A stretch of 64,000 nt of DNA. It comes from Paenibacillus vini (GTDB lineage: Bacteria > Bacillota > Bacilli > Paenibacillales > Paenibacillaceae). Every line of letters starts with the position of its first letter. The first letter of the stretch is position 1. The position numbers were made by a program, and so were the translations under genes. The notes beneath the pieces are model-generated. The model did no database searches. It saw only the letters and a program-made list of their open reading frames with translations, and was not told where the DNA came from. Below, in pieces: positions 55,908 through 64,000 of this stretch. Where the stretch lies: NCBI RefSeq assembly GCF_018403325.1, contig NZ_BOSL01000007.1, forward strand, positions 124,001-188,000. Reading direction: 5' to 3'.

Positions 55908-56918
55908 ATGTTCATTAAGCGATACTCAGTGCTGGTTTTGGCGCTGATTTTATTGATTGCGGGAGCGCTCAGCGGATGCGGCGGAAGCAAAGAGACCACG
56001 AAGGTAAGGATCGGGGAGGTGACCCGTTCCGTATTTTACGCTCCGCAATATGTGGCTTTGGAGAAAGGCTTCTTCAAAGATGAGGGGCTGGATGTGGAAC
56101 TGCAGACCACGGCGGGCGGAGATAAAACGATGACTGCCTTGCTGTCGGGAGCGATTGATGTGGCCCTGGTAGGAGCCGAAACGTCCATTTACGTATACCA
56201 GCAGGGAGCCGAGGATCCGGTCATGAACTTCGCTCAGTTGACCCAAAGGGACGGTACGTTTCTGGTTTCCAGGGAAGAGATAAGCGGTGACTTTGAATGG
56301 GAAGGTCTGAAAAACAGCGTCTTCCTCGGTCAAAGAAAAGGCGGGATGCCGCAAATGGCCGGTGAATTCACGCTGAAGAAACATGGCATCGATCCGCATG
56401 CCGATCTTGAGCTGATTCAGAATATTGAATTTGCCAATATCGCGGCGGCGTTTGCATCCGGTACGGGCCAATATGTACAGCTCTTCGAGCCGCAGGCTTC
56501 CATCTTCGAACGGGAAGGAAAAGGGCATGTAGTTGCCTCCTTCGGTACGGAAAGCGGCCGGCTTCCTTATACCGTGTTTATGACGAAAGGAAGCTATATC
56601 AACAAAAATAAAGAGAACGTGCAGAAATTTACGAACGCAATTCATAAAGCCCAGCGCTGGGTGCAAGAGCACACCCCGGAGGAAACGGCCCGAACGATTG
56701 CGCCTTACTTCAAGGATACGGATGAGGATATCCTGATCAGTTCCGTCAAGCGCTACCTGGAGCAGGGCAGCTATGCAGAGTCCCCTGTTCTGGAGGAAGA
56801 GGCCTGGAACAATCTGCTCGATATCATGGAAAGCGCAGGTGAATTGAAAGAACGGGTTGAACCCGCCAAGGTCGTCGATAACAGTTTCGCAAAGGCGGCG
56901 GTGAAAGCCAACCCTTAG
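55908..56918 (+). CDS. NitT/TauT-type ABC importer, substrate-binding lipoprotein
   Basis: A 336-residue lipoprotein with lipobox LSGC (Cys24) and the NMT1/SsuA-like fold: VFYAPQYVALEKGFFKDEGLDVEL, LLSGAIDVALVGAE, and a C-terminal helix pair. Members bind nitrate, sulfonates, taurine or thiamine/pyrimidine precursors. Which applies here is unknown; no sulfonate-oxidising or thiamine genes are adjacent. AAGAGGTGGAGG precedes ATG 55908. First gene of a three-gene importer operon. Confidence 0.9.
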   Translation: MFIKRYSVLVLALILLIAGALSGCGGSKETTKVRIGEVTRSVFYAPQYVALEKGFFKDEGLDVELQTTAGGDKTMTALLSGAIDVALVGAETSIYVYQQGAEDPVMNFAQLTQRDGTFLVSREEISGDFEWEGLKNSVFLGQRKGGMPQMAGEFTLKKHGIDPHADLELIQNIEFANIAAAFASGTGQYVQLFEPQASIFEREGKGHVVASFGTESGRLPYTVFMTKGSYINKNKENVQKFTNAIHKAQRWVQEHTPEETARTIAPYFKDTDEDILISSVKRYLEQGSYAESPVLEEEAWNNLLDIMESAGELKERVEPAKVVDNSFAKAAVKANP

Positions 56919-56947
56919 TTAAACCGGAAGAAAGGAGCGTGAACCAT

Positions 56948-57733
56948 TTGACCCAAGTTCCTGTCGTTGAACTGAAAGACCTGGATCTGGCGTATGTAAC
57001 GGACCGGGAAGCCGTACTAGCGCTGGAAGCGATGAATTTGACGGTAAGTTCCGGCGAATTCATCAGCCTGGTCGGCCCCAGCGGTTGCGGAAAAACCACG
57101 CTTCTATCCGTTATCGCCGGACTGCTCCCCCCGTCGAGGGGGGAGATTCTGGTCCACGGGAAGCCGGTCCAGGGTCCTTCGCCGGAGGTAGGGTATATGC
57201 TGCAGCAGGATTATTTGTTTCCGTGGCGGAGTATTTTGGAAAATGCCCTGCTTGGTTTGGAACTGACAGGTCGGTTGAACGAAGAGAGTCGATCCTCGGT
57301 GTTGGAGCTGCTGGATGGAATGGGTCTGGGAAATACGGCGAATCAGTATCCCCATCAGCTGTCCGGCGGTATGCGGCAGCGGGTGGCCTTAGTCCGCACG
57401 CTGGCGACCAACCCGGATTTGCTGCTGCTGGATGAGCCTTTCTCCGCTTTGGATTATCAGACCAAGCTTCAACTGGAGGATCTGGTTGTGGATACGCTTC
57501 GGCAGCGGGGTAAAACGGGAATACTGGTGACACATGATCTGTCGGAAGCGATCGCGGTCAGCGACCGGGTGATTGTGCTGGCTGCAAGGCCGGGAAGAAT
57601 ACGCAAAACCTACGTAATCCCGGACAACATCGCCAAGGCGCAGCCGTTTTACGCCCGGGAGGAAGCCGGATTTAACGACCTATTCCATGAAATCTGGCGG
57701 GATCTCGAAACGCTGGAAGGAAAGGGGGAGTAG
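56948..57733 (+). CDS. NitT/TauT-type ABC importer ATPase
   Basis: A 261-residue ATPase: Walker A GPSGCGKTT, Q-loop MLQQDYLFPW, signature LSGGMRQRVALVR, Walker B DLLLLDEPFSALD, H-loop VTHDLSEA, as in SsuB/TauB. TTG 56948 is ten bases after AAAGGAG; GTG 56939 lies too close. Followed two bases later by the permease gene. Confidence 0.93.
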   Translation: MTQVPVVELKDLDLAYVTDREAVLALEAMNLTVSSGEFISLVGPSGCGKTTLLSVIAGLLPPSRGEILVHGKPVQGPSPEVGYMLQQDYLFPWRSILENALLGLELTGRLNEESRSSVLELLDGMGLGNTANQYPHQLSGGMRQRVALVRTLATNPDLLLLDEPFSALDYQTKLQLEDLVVDTLRQRGKTGILVTHDLSEAIAVSDRVIVLAARPGRIRKTYVIPDNIAKAQPFYAREEAGFNDLFHEIWRDLETLEGKGE

Positions 57734-57735
57734 GG

Positions 57736-58575
57736 TTGGATCATCCATCAGCAAACCGCGAGAAAGGCAATAGCCGGGAGACATGGACGCACGCTAAGTG
57801 GCAGCAGCACCGGAGGCGAAAGCGGCGGATGAGTCGCCTTGTTTTGATGACGCAGCTTCTGCTGCTCGTAGCGTTTATTGGCTTATGGGAGCTGGCAGGT
57901 CGTTTAAAATGGGTGGATACGCTGATCTTCAGTTATCCCTCCAAGGTCGGAAGGCAGATTGTGAAGGACGCATTTAACGGGGAGTTATGGCCCCATCTGG
58001 CCATGACTGTCGGGGAAACCGCGGTCGGTTTCCTGCTCGGGACCTTGATCGGCACTCTGCTGGCGGTAGTGATCTGGTGGTCCCCGTTTTTATCGAGAGT
58101 GCTTGATCCATATATGGTAGTCTTCAACAGCATGCCGAAGGTCGCGCTCGGCCCGATCTTTATCGTTCTGTTCGGTGCGGGCTTTACCGCCATCGTCGTG
58201 ACGACGCTATCGATCACCGTCATCGTCACGACGCTAGTTGTCTTCAACAGCTTTAATGAGGTTGATAACAATCTGATTAAAGTAATCCGCACGTTTGGAG
58301 GAAACCGCCGTGATATTTTTGTCAAAGCGATACTTCCGGCCTCTTTTCCTGCCATTGTGTCCACCCTGAAAGTCAATGTCGGAATGGCCTGGGTCGGCGT
58401 AATCGTCGGGGAATTCCTCGTCGCCAAGATCGGCCTCGGCTACTTGATCGTTTACGGATTTCAGGTATTTAACTTCACACTCGTCCTATCCAGCCTGGTC
58501 ATTATCGCCATTGTCGCTACCGGGATGTATCAATTGGTCGTGTATGTGGAACGCAAGTTACTCAAGGAACGATAA
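57736..58575 (+). CDS. NitT/TauT-type ABC importer permease
   Basis: A 279-residue binding-protein-dependent permease with six helices and an EAA-like loop (GGNRRDIFVKAILPASFPAIV). N-terminal 35 residues are highly charged and cytoplasmic. TTG 57736 after GGGGGAG, almost touching the ATPase stop. SsuC/TauC-like. Tandem terminators follow. Confidence 0.92.
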   Translation: MDHPSANREKGNSRETWTHAKWQQHRRRKRRMSRLVLMTQLLLLVAFIGLWELAGRLKWVDTLIFSYPSKVGRQIVKDAFNGELWPHLAMTVGETAVGFLLGTLIGTLLAVVIWWSPFLSRVLDPYMVVFNSMPKVALGPIFIVLFGAGFTAIVVTTLSITVIVTTLVVFNSFNEVDNNLIKVIRTFGGNRRDIFVKAILPASFPAIVSTLKVNVGMAWVGVIVGEFLVAKIGLGYLIVYGFQVFNFTLVLSSLVIIAIVATGMYQLVVYVERKLLKER

Positions 58576-58630
58576 ACGTTCCTTTTTCAATAAAAACCGC
58601 CGGGGCTTCGAGTCTCGGCGGTTTGGTGTT
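58566..58630 (+). terminator. Two tandem intrinsic terminators
   Basis: First: GGAACG (58566-58571) with CGTTCC (58577-58582) and TTTTT, overlapping the permease stop codon. Second: AAACCGCCG (58594-58602) with CGGCGGTTT (58616-58624). Confidence 0.85.
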
Positions 58631-58817
58631 GTTCGGGGATAGAGGGGGATAGATTGAAGTGAACTGGATGAGGTCGGATGAGGTGTGGTGATTGGATGAG
58701 TGGGTTTCGGTGAAATGAGGGAAGATGGATTAGGTAAGGTTAGTGAGGTGAAATGTGGTGGGATGGATGGTGAGTGAAGTGAAGTGAAGTGAAGTGAAGT
58801 GAAGTGGAGTGTGTTGA
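58631..58817 (+). repeat. C-poor GT/GA-rich tract with GTGAA pentamer repeats
   Basis: About 185 bases of the plus strand have only a handful of C's and are made of GGATGAGGT/GTGAGGTGAA-like words. It ends in six exact GTGAA units (58774-58803) plus a variant GTGGA. No ORF with a ribosome binding site. The strand bias and short tandem units suggest slippage-driven growth. Confidence 0.75.
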
Positions 58818-58854
58818 GTAGCTAAGAAGTCTATCCTAGTCTATCCTGCTGGCT

Positions 58855-59037
58855 CCATTGGATATATCCAATGGGAATCTGTTATTTTGGTATTTTCCAG
58901 GCAGTTGATTGGAAATATCCAATCGAATATATGCCACTTCTTGATTTTCGGCACCACTGTGTCATGTTCATTGGAAATATCCAATGAAACGCCTAGTTAG
59001 AGCAATTTACCGACATTTTCATTGGAAATTTCCAATG
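58855..59037. repeat. Array of four spaced palindromes with ATTGGA-TCCAAT arms
   Basis: CCATTGGATATATCCAATGG (58855-58874), GATTGGAAATATCCAATC (58907-58924), CATTGGAAATATCCAATG (58969-58986) and CATTGGAAATTTCCAATG (59020-59037). The first and last are perfect; the middle two have one central mismatch pair. Centres are 51, 62 and 51 bp apart, close to whole turns of the helix. Spacers are non-coding and differ. No gene lies within several hundred bases on the array's plus side until 59326. Confidence 0.85.
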
Positions 59038-59325
59038 AGCGTCAAAGGAAATAAAGTCTCCCACGTAAATTAGAACACTCAGCTAATGCGCCGAATCAAC
59101 AGATCTATCATCCACCACTAAATAGTGAATTAAATTCCGCATTTTAAACAATACACAACTCACCAACCCATACTTTCGAACGAATTGACGTCCCCATAGA
59201 CCCAACATGTCGATTACTCCGGCTGTGGCCTCAAATCAAAGACACCTCATTGTACGGGAACGTGAAATCAAGTACGATTAACATTAAGACTTTTTAACTT
59301 AGGACGTAAAGGACAGGGTGGTTTT
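59038..59325. promoter_or_regulatory. Non-coding leader with candidate promoter of the exporter gene
   Basis: A-T-rich, no ORF of note. TTGTAC (59250-59255), 17-bp spacer, TACGAT (59273-59278) is a plausible sigma-A promoter about 50 bp before the next gene. Nothing else was recognised in this stretch. Confidence 0.5.
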
Positions 59326-60309
59326 ATGGGGTTCAGGGTCATCAAAACAGCGATCGCTACTTTACTGGCGATTATTATAGCGGATGCGGTTGGCATTCAG
59401 GGCGCGCTGTCCGCGGGATTGCTGGCGATCCTTGGCGTGGACGTAACCCGAAAACGGAGTATTGCCACGGTATCTTCACGGTTTTTCGCTTCGGTGCTGG
59501 GTTTGATTCTTGCTTTTGTACTTTTCTATCTATTTGGTTTCCATCTCTGGGTGCTCGTCGTATATATTCTGATCGCCTTCCCCCTGATCACAAGAGCGCA
59601 TTTCAAAGAGGGGATTGTGACCAGCTCCGTCGTCGTATTCCGCGTGTTTGGCGGGGAAGAGCTCAGCTTTGCCGTCATGCTGACACAAATCGAGTTGCTG
59701 GTGATCGGCCTGGGGGCCGCCATGGTGGTGAATCTGGCGTATATGCCTAAAGCGGAGGACAAGTTGCTGGAGATCCGCAGGAAGGTGGACGGGCTGTTTT
59801 CGATCATTTTCAGCCATATCGCCGAGACACTCCGGGACCCGTACCATCTCTGGGACGGCAAAGAACTGATAGAAGCGGGAAAACTCGTGGATAACGGTCT
59901 AACCTCGGCCAAACGTGCTCTGGAGAACCAGCTTATCTCCCCGAGCGATACATGGTCCGTTTATTTTTACATGCGAAAAGAGCAGCTCGGCCGAATTGAA
60001 AGCATGCTGGAGCTGATATCCCGGGTGTACCAACGAATGCCTCAGGGTGAAATTACGGCCAACCTGTTCGACCGGCTCAGCCGGGACGTAAGCAGCGAAG
60101 AGTACACAGGGCAGACAGAAGTCATGCTGAACGAACTGGAGCAGGAGTTTAAACAGATGGAGCTTCCTTCAACCCGGGAGGAGTTTGAAATGCGTTCCGC
60201 GATTCTTCAGCTCTGCCGCGAGCTGGCCAATTACCTGAATATTGCGAAAAAGGATAAGGCACCGGCATCGCTCAAATCCTCCGGTAAAGGTGAGGCGTCA
60301 AAACACTGA
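59326..60309 (+). CDS. Aromatic acid exporter family protein (ArAE_1/DUF939 type)
   Basis: A 327-residue protein with four to five hydrophobic segments in the first 150 residues (GFRVIKTAIATLLAIIIAD at the start, GALSAGLLAILGVDVTRKRS) and a long helical cytoplasmic C-terminal domain (150-310) matching the ArAE_1 plus ArAE_1_C arrangement of Bacillota. Relatives of AaeB/FUSC export aromatic acids, but no substrate is proven for this subgroup. AGGGTGG precedes ATG 59326. Confidence 0.85.
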   Translation: MGFRVIKTAIATLLAIIIADAVGIQGALSAGLLAILGVDVTRKRSIATVSSRFFASVLGLILAFVLFYLFGFHLWVLVVYILIAFPLITRAHFKEGIVTSSVVVFRVFGGEELSFAVMLTQIELLVIGLGAAMVVNLAYMPKAEDKLLEIRRKVDGLFSIIFSHIAETLRDPYHLWDGKELIEAGKLVDNGLTSAKRALENQLISPSDTWSVYFYMRKEQLGRIESMLELISRVYQRMPQGEITANLFDRLSRDVSSEEYTGQTEVMLNELEQEFKQMELPSTREEFEMRSAILQLCRELANYLNIAKKDKAPASLKSSGKGEASKH

Positions 60310-60317
60310 AACAATTT

Positions 60318-60342
60318 AAGCATCCTTCGGGATGCTTTTTTT
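60318..60342 (+). terminator. Intrinsic terminator after the exporter gene
   Basis: GCATCC (60320-60325), TTCG loop, GGATGC (60330-60335), then seven T's. Confidence 0.9.
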
Positions 60343-60408
60343 AAAATGAACGATTTTCCGTTCTTGTTGGTCTTATAGGTGAAAGCCCACAAAGAGGAGG
60401 TGAACGGA

Positions 60409-60957
60409 GTGAACGACCGGGAAATGTTCGAAACCTACAAGGAGCAAGTGTTCCAATTATGTTATTACATGATGCAAAACCGATCCGATGCGGAAGATAT
60501 TTGTCAGGAAGTGTTCGTGAAAGCCATACTTGCAGACAGAACGCAAATCAGGGACCTGAAACCGTGGCTGCTAAAAATAGCTTCGAACGAGTGCAGTAAG
60601 GTTTTAAAGAGAAGAAATAGTGGATGGACCAAGGAGATGTTCGCCTATTTGATGAACCGTCCGCAGGTCGTCAATCCGGTAGAGGAAGATTATGACCGGA
60701 AGGAAATAGCGAATGAGTTCAATGAAATGATTAGCCGGTTGCCCGAAAAAATAAGGATTGTGGTCACATTGCGTTTCGTTCATGAAATGACGGTGCCGGA
60801 AATAGCCGGTGTAATCGAGGTGCCGGAAGGAACCGTGAAGTCCAGGTTGAACAAAGGGATGCGGCTACTGAGGGATCGGAATGAGCATGAATTAAAAAAC
60901 AGGATGTCAAACAAAGGAGATGAGTGGAAATGGAAAGGGTTTTTGAAAGTAAAGTAA
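60409..60957 (+). CDS. ECF-type RNA polymerase sigma factor
   Basis: A 182-residue sigma-70-family factor with region 2 (FQLCYYMMQNRSDAEDICQEVFVKA) and region 4 (SRLPEKIRIVVTLRF, MTVPEIAGVIEVPEGTVKSRL), and no regions 1 or 3, as in ECF factors. GAGGAGGTG fixes GTG 60409. The next gene overlaps it by 28 bp and looks like its membrane-bound anti-sigma factor, so activity is probably set by an envelope signal. Its promoter target is unknown. Confidence 0.93.
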   Translation: MNDREMFETYKEQVFQLCYYMMQNRSDAEDICQEVFVKAILADRTQIRDLKPWLLKIASNECSKVLKRRNSGWTKEMFAYLMNRPQVVNPVEEDYDRKEIANEFNEMISRLPEKIRIVVTLRFVHEMTVPEIAGVIEVPEGTVKSRLNKGMRLLRDRNEHELKNRMSNKGDEWKWKGFLKVK

Positions 60958-62573
60958 GAGAAGGCCTTCAGGCTCCCTCCGCTAACACGGATTTCGATGC
61001 CATGTGGCTCGCCATTGAACGTGAAGTTTCCTATCGGAAATCGGTTCCTCAAGGGACGCTGAAACCCGCCAACAGCAAAAGAAAGCTGGTCCCAGCACTA
61101 GTGTTAGCATGCTTTATGTTTATGGCGGTGCCAGCCTTTGCGGGTGTGGCCATGAATTGGAACTATATCATGGGTTTCGTAGGCATAGACAATGCTTTGA
61201 ACAACGGATATGGACAACGATTACAACAGAGCGCGACCAGCGCCGGAATCGCTATGAATTTGAACGGGGTCGTTACGGACGGGGAGAAATTGAAAGCATT
61301 GGTCTCTTTTGATCCGAACGATGGCATGGACCAGTATGACGCCTATCAAATCGGAAGCATCGGTATAGCCGACGAGTCGGGAAACACGGTGCCAGCCAGC
61401 AGTAATCTATATTTCGATCAAAAAAGCGGCAAGCTGCTCGGCATGATTGAATCGAATGATATACTGCAGAAATCCGAAAAAAAACTGACGATCACCGCAC
61501 AGCAGCTTATATTGTATAACTATAAAGAAATTCCGCTAAAAACGGCCCTTCAGACGGGTGCTAACATTACAACGGGGTCCCCGGACTACCCGAAAATGCA
61601 CATCGAATCATTGACAAAGGAAGATGACCGGCTAATTGTCAGGTATATTGTATCCGCAACCTCTCCCGATCCCGTGCGTCTGGATCCCCATTTGATTTAT
61701 GGGAGCGGTAATGGCAGCCGCGGTGAATTGACCGTACTTCCTTATGATGGAGAGGGTTTGCTAATTCAGCAAATTTTCCAAACTGCGGAAGTAAATCAAA
61801 ACGAAACGGAAAGCTTCCGTCTGAGTTATCTGGATCAGACCGAAACCAAGAACGGCAAGTGGTCGTTTACTTTTAAAGGCGATGGCAAAAAAGCAAGCAA
61901 AGCAGTATATACGAAAAATCTGAACTCCGGGGAACAATTGCAGGAAATGGCCGGCATCCGGCTTGAGAAGCTTATCGTTTCGCCGCAAAAAATAACGTTG
62001 AACATCGAGGAAGATAATAGCATGGAGCAGTATAAGCATGGGGTGGTCTGGTACAACTCGGTTACACTCGCCGTCGGAGACAAAGAAATCCAAGGAGGTT
62101 TCGATCTGATCGGCAGTGATCCGAAGCGTTACCAACATGCTTATCAGTTTGAATCTTCGGTCTGGTATGAGGATTGGTCAACCGTTCCAATGAAACTGAT
62201 TCTAGGGGGTGCAAGGGTGACAAAACGGGATACGACCCAAAACTGGACCCCGTTAAAACAACCGACCGAATTAAAGCAGTCTCTGGAAGTGACGGTTGAT
62301 AAATTCTTGATTCATTTCACCTATTATTTGGACGGCAAGGATTTGGTGGTGGAATCCTGGTCGGATAGTCCGGGATTCGGCGGCATCAGCCAAAGCATGT
62401 TGAGCGTCAATGGAAATGAAGTTTATCCGGAGATGGTATCCAATGGCCCAAATTATACCGGCAAAAAGGTGGAGCGTTATAAAGGCGGCTCCGGATTCGA
62501 AAATATTTTATGGAATCCCGGATTTTATAACTATTATGATTCTCAGAAGAATGTGGAAGTGAAGTTGAATTAG
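60930..62573 (+). CDS. Membrane anti-sigma factor, DUF4179-domain type
   Basis: A 547-residue single-pass protein: cytoplasmic N-terminal ~55 residues that would bind the sigma factor, one helix (KLVPALVLACFMFMAVPAFA, about 65-85), and a long extracellular region with DUF4179-like (MNLNGVVTDGEKLKALVSFD) and DUF5643-like beta domains. Overlap with the sigma gene and this layout are standard for Paenibacillus and Bacillus ECF operons. ATG 60930 has AAAGGAGATGA ten bases upstream; GTG 60924 is a weaker alternative. Confidence 0.85.
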   Translation: MERVFESKVREGLQAPSANTDFDAMWLAIEREVSYRKSVPQGTLKPANSKRKLVPALVLACFMFMAVPAFAGVAMNWNYIMGFVGIDNALNNGYGQRLQQSATSAGIAMNLNGVVTDGEKLKALVSFDPNDGMDQYDAYQIGSIGIADESGNTVPASSNLYFDQKSGKLLGMIESNDILQKSEKKLTITAQQLILYNYKEIPLKTALQTGANITTGSPDYPKMHIESLTKEDDRLIVRYIVSATSPDPVRLDPHLIYGSGNGSRGELTVLPYDGEGLLIQQIFQTAEVNQNETESFRLSYLDQTETKNGKWSFTFKGDGKKASKAVYTKNLNSGEQLQEMAGIRLEKLIVSPQKITLNIEEDNSMEQYKHGVVWYNSVTLAVGDKEIQGGFDLIGSDPKRYQHAYQFESSVWYEDWSTVPMKLILGGARVTKRDTTQNWTPLKQPTELKQSLEVTVDKFLIHFTYYLDGKDLVVESWSDSPGFGGISQSMLSVNGNEVYPEMVSNGPNYTGKKVERYKGGSGFENILWNPGFYNYYDSQKNVEVKLN

Positions 62574-62586
62574 ATAGCGTAGAAAT

Positions 62587-62621
62587 AAGCCCGGAGAACG
62601 CTCCGGGCTTATTCTTTTTTT
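62587..62621 (+). terminator. Intrinsic terminator after the anti-sigma gene
   Basis: Ten-bp stem AAGCCCGGAG (62587-62596), loop AACG, CTCCGGGCTT (62601-62610), then a run of T's. Confidence 0.93.
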
Positions 62622-62705
62622 GAGCAGGAAACGTTATTTCTTTACGTTTTTTCCACTCGTACATATTTATTTATCATGGGCTATTCAACATTCGCCCAGT
62701 TCTTG

Positions 62706-62713
62706 CATACATA
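62706..62713 (+). promoter_or_regulatory. Sigma-E-like -10 element upstream of cotE
   Basis: CATACATA resembles the mother-cell sigma-E -10 (CATACAnT), and cotE is under sigma-E (and sigma-K) in B. subtilis. No convincing -35 was found at the right distance. Confidence 0.35.
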
Positions 62714-62746
62714 TGTAATGAATGATGTATGGAGGAGGTTTAAATC

Positions 62747-63292
62747 ATGTCATCGAAATATCAAAGTAGAGAGATCATCACGAAAGCGATCTGCGGAAAA
62801 GGTCGTAAGTTCTCTACCGTAACACATACCGTGACTCCGCCACACAGACCGTCGAGCATACTGGGAGCGTGGATTATCAACCACCAGTACGAAGCGGTTG
62901 CAGCCGGAGACGGAATTGAAGTTATTGGTACTTACGATATCAACATCTGGTATTCCTACGACAAAAACTCGCAGACAGAAGTAGCCAAAGAGACGGTATC
63001 CTATGTTGAGAATGTGCCGCTGAGTTATCTGGATTCCAGACATCGTGCCTCAACGGTCGAGGTTACTGCGGATGCAACGCAGGAACCAAGTACCGTTGAA
63101 GCGAGCGTATCAGGAGACGGCCGTGTGGCGATTCGCGTGGAGCGGGAATTCGCTGTTGAACTGGTGGCCGAAACCAAGTTGAATGTTCTTGTCGTACCTG
63201 GCGGCGAGGACGGGGATAAAGATTTTGATTTTGGATCCGAGCTCGGCGATTACGAAGATCTGGATCCGGACCTCCTCGACGACGAACTCTAA
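62747..63292 (+). CDS. cotE: CotE, outer spore coat morphogenetic protein
   Basis: A 181-residue cytosolic mother-cell protein needed to assemble the outer coat around the forespore. The start (YQSREIITKAICGKGRKF), middle (HRPSSILGAWIINHQYEAV, DINIWYSYDKNSQTEVAKET) and very acidic tail (EDLDPDLLDDEL) are distinctive for CotE; the B. subtilis protein has the same length. GGAGGAGG precedes ATG 62747. Followed by a terminator and then the putative amidoligase gene. Confidence 0.95.
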   Translation: MSSKYQSREIITKAICGKGRKFSTVTHTVTPPHRPSSILGAWIINHQYEAVAAGDGIEVIGTYDINIWYSYDKNSQTEVAKETVSYVENVPLSYLDSRHRASTVEVTADATQEPSTVEASVSGDGRVAIRVEREFAVELVAETKLNVLVVPGGEDGDKDFDFGSELGDYEDLDPDLLDDEL

Positions 63293-63373
63293 GGGACTGT
63301 GGCTGTTTTTACCTTCCCGGCAATATTGAATACGTAGTTATGGTCTACTATATGCGGCAGGGGCGTCGTCGTC

Positions 63374-63395
63374 GAGGGCGGCTGCCCTCTTTTTG
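63374..63395 (+). terminator. Intrinsic terminator after cotE
   Basis: GAGGGC (63374-63379), loop GGCT, GCCCTC (63384-63389), then five T's. Confidence 0.87.
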
Positions 63396-63468
63396 TTTAT
63401 TTTTCGTTATACAAAATTGTTGGAGCGGCAATGGGTCAGATCGGCCAACCGGGGGAGGCTTATTGTTC

Positions 63469-64000
63469 ATGACAGTGAATCATGTGTTGAAGGTCTATCT
63501 GGAGCGAGGCGTATTCCGGAACAGGCTGCTTCGGGCGATCGAGGGCCAGGGCGGACCTTATGGAATACTTCGTGATCCTGTTTCTTCAAACGGCGTTAAA
63601 TCCGGCTCCCGAGGAGATGAAATTTGCTTTGGGACACCGGAAGCCTACTTTGGGCAAGGAGTAAGAGAATGGATCATCAACGGCAATTTGGCGGATTTTC
63701 TGGCTTTACAAGTTCCGAAAAGGCAAAAACGACTTGGTGCGGCAGGAATCCCCGCCTCATTGTCCGGCCGTAAAGAGACTGTCGGGGGAGGATTTCAAAG
63801 ACGGTTTGCCGTCAGTGTCTTCCATTTGCAAGCCTTAAACGCGACGCCTATTCAGCCCGGAGGAACCGTAATGCCGCTCCACGGAAACGGGGCGGGGTCT
63901 GACCTGGACCGGGAATCCACGCTATGGAAAAGATTGGCGAGAACGGCCGTTAGAGCGTTATACGCGTTCGGCCTTGACCTGGGTGAAGTCGTCATCCATG
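63469..64000 (+). CDS. Putative amidoligase-like protein (phiEco32-type), 3'-truncated by window edge
   Basis: An open frame of at least 177 codons that runs off the end of the window. Product starts MTVNHVLKVYLERGVFRNRLL and contains GPYGILRDPVSSNGVKSG, EICFGTPEAYF, and near the edge RALYAFGLDLGEVVIH. The last pattern and the position after cotE recall the phiEco32-like amidoligases found near cotE in spore formers; the identification is tentative. GGGGGAGG lies ten bases before ATG 63469; an in-frame TTG at 63463 is possible but too close. It may ligate amino groups in spore-coat or wall material; that is family-level inference. Confidence 0.5.
   Translation, partial: MTVNHVLKVYLERGVFRNRLLRAIEGQGGPYGILRDPVSSNGVKSGSRGDEICFGTPEAYFGQGVREWIINGNLADFLALQVPKRQKRLGAAGIPASLSGRKETVGGGFQRRFAVSVFHLQALNATPIQPGGTVMPLHGNGAGSDLDRESTLWKRLARTAVRALYAFGLDLGEVVIH

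Noticed and set aside
58855-59037. Spaced repeats as a CRISPR array
   Set aside because: Only four units, repeats of 18-20 bp that are simple palindromes, unequal spacers and no cas genes nearby.

Overview
The window looks like chromosomal DNA of an aerobic, endospore-forming Bacillota close to Paenibacillus. Evidence: spore genes (splA-splB for repair of UV-damaged spore DNA, cotE for the outer coat), Gram-positive Shine-Dalgarno sites before nearly every gene, frequent TTG/GTG starts, dense intrinsic terminators, a YesM/YesN-type sensor pair driving a sugar ABC importer without its own ATPase, a BceRS-BceAB-type peptide-antibiotic module, an LtaS-family enzyme, and no tRNA, rRNA or phage block. 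All family assignments come from reading motifs; no database search was possible.

Layout. 1-3.5 kb: a GntR/FCD regulator cut by the window edge, an alpha/beta hydrolase, and a compact type II restriction-modification pair. 3.5-11 kb: single genes (DUF2871 membrane protein, APH-fold kinase, M23 peptidase, a frameshifted UvrC-like GIY-YIG gene, CPBP protease, MOSC protein, serine hydrolase, thioredoxin) and one 167-bp element with inverted-repeat ends. 11-16.4 kb: histidine kinase, response regulator, ABC ATPase and two ABC-2 permeases in the order of the Bacillus subtilis linearmycin-resistance operon lnrJKLMN. 16.5-20.9 kb: a phosphodiesterase-like lipoprotein, an MFS exporter and splAB.

20.9-38.5 kb is a beta-galactoside/galactonate block: a large multidomain GH2 enzyme (minus strand), a GntR/FCD regulator facing an operon for 2-keto-3-deoxy sugar-acid kinase, KDPG/KDPGal aldolase and D-galactonate dehydratase (consensus promoter overlapped by a long inverted repeat), a LacZ-type beta-galactosidase, a two-component system and a sugar ABC importer. 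Between the GH2 gene and the GntR gene lies about 535 bp with no credible ORF. It has a promoter-like sequence at one end, a 12-bp perfect terminator stem at the other, and many nested helices between. I read it as a large structured non-coding RNA that I cannot assign to a known class; it is the most interesting object in the window.

38.5-47 kb: an APH-fold kinase, a cluster of trans-editing factors (AlaX, YbaK) with a GNAT acetyltransferase, a CDP-alcohol phosphatidyltransferase and the BceRS-BceAB-like module. 47-54 kb: LtaS-like enzyme, a small repeat protein facing two glycosyltransferase-like genes (WbsX-type and CgeB-type), PatB/MalY aminotransferase, beta-carbonic anhydrase, and a HesB/IscA-like protein. 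54-58.6 kb: M32 carboxypeptidase and a NitT/TauT-type importer. 58.6-59.3 kb: non-coding DNA with a C-poor tract, GTGAA repeats and four evenly spaced palindromes. 59.3-64 kb: aromatic-acid-exporter-like protein, ECF sigma factor with its probable anti-sigma factor, cotE, and the start of a putative amidoligase gene that runs off the window.
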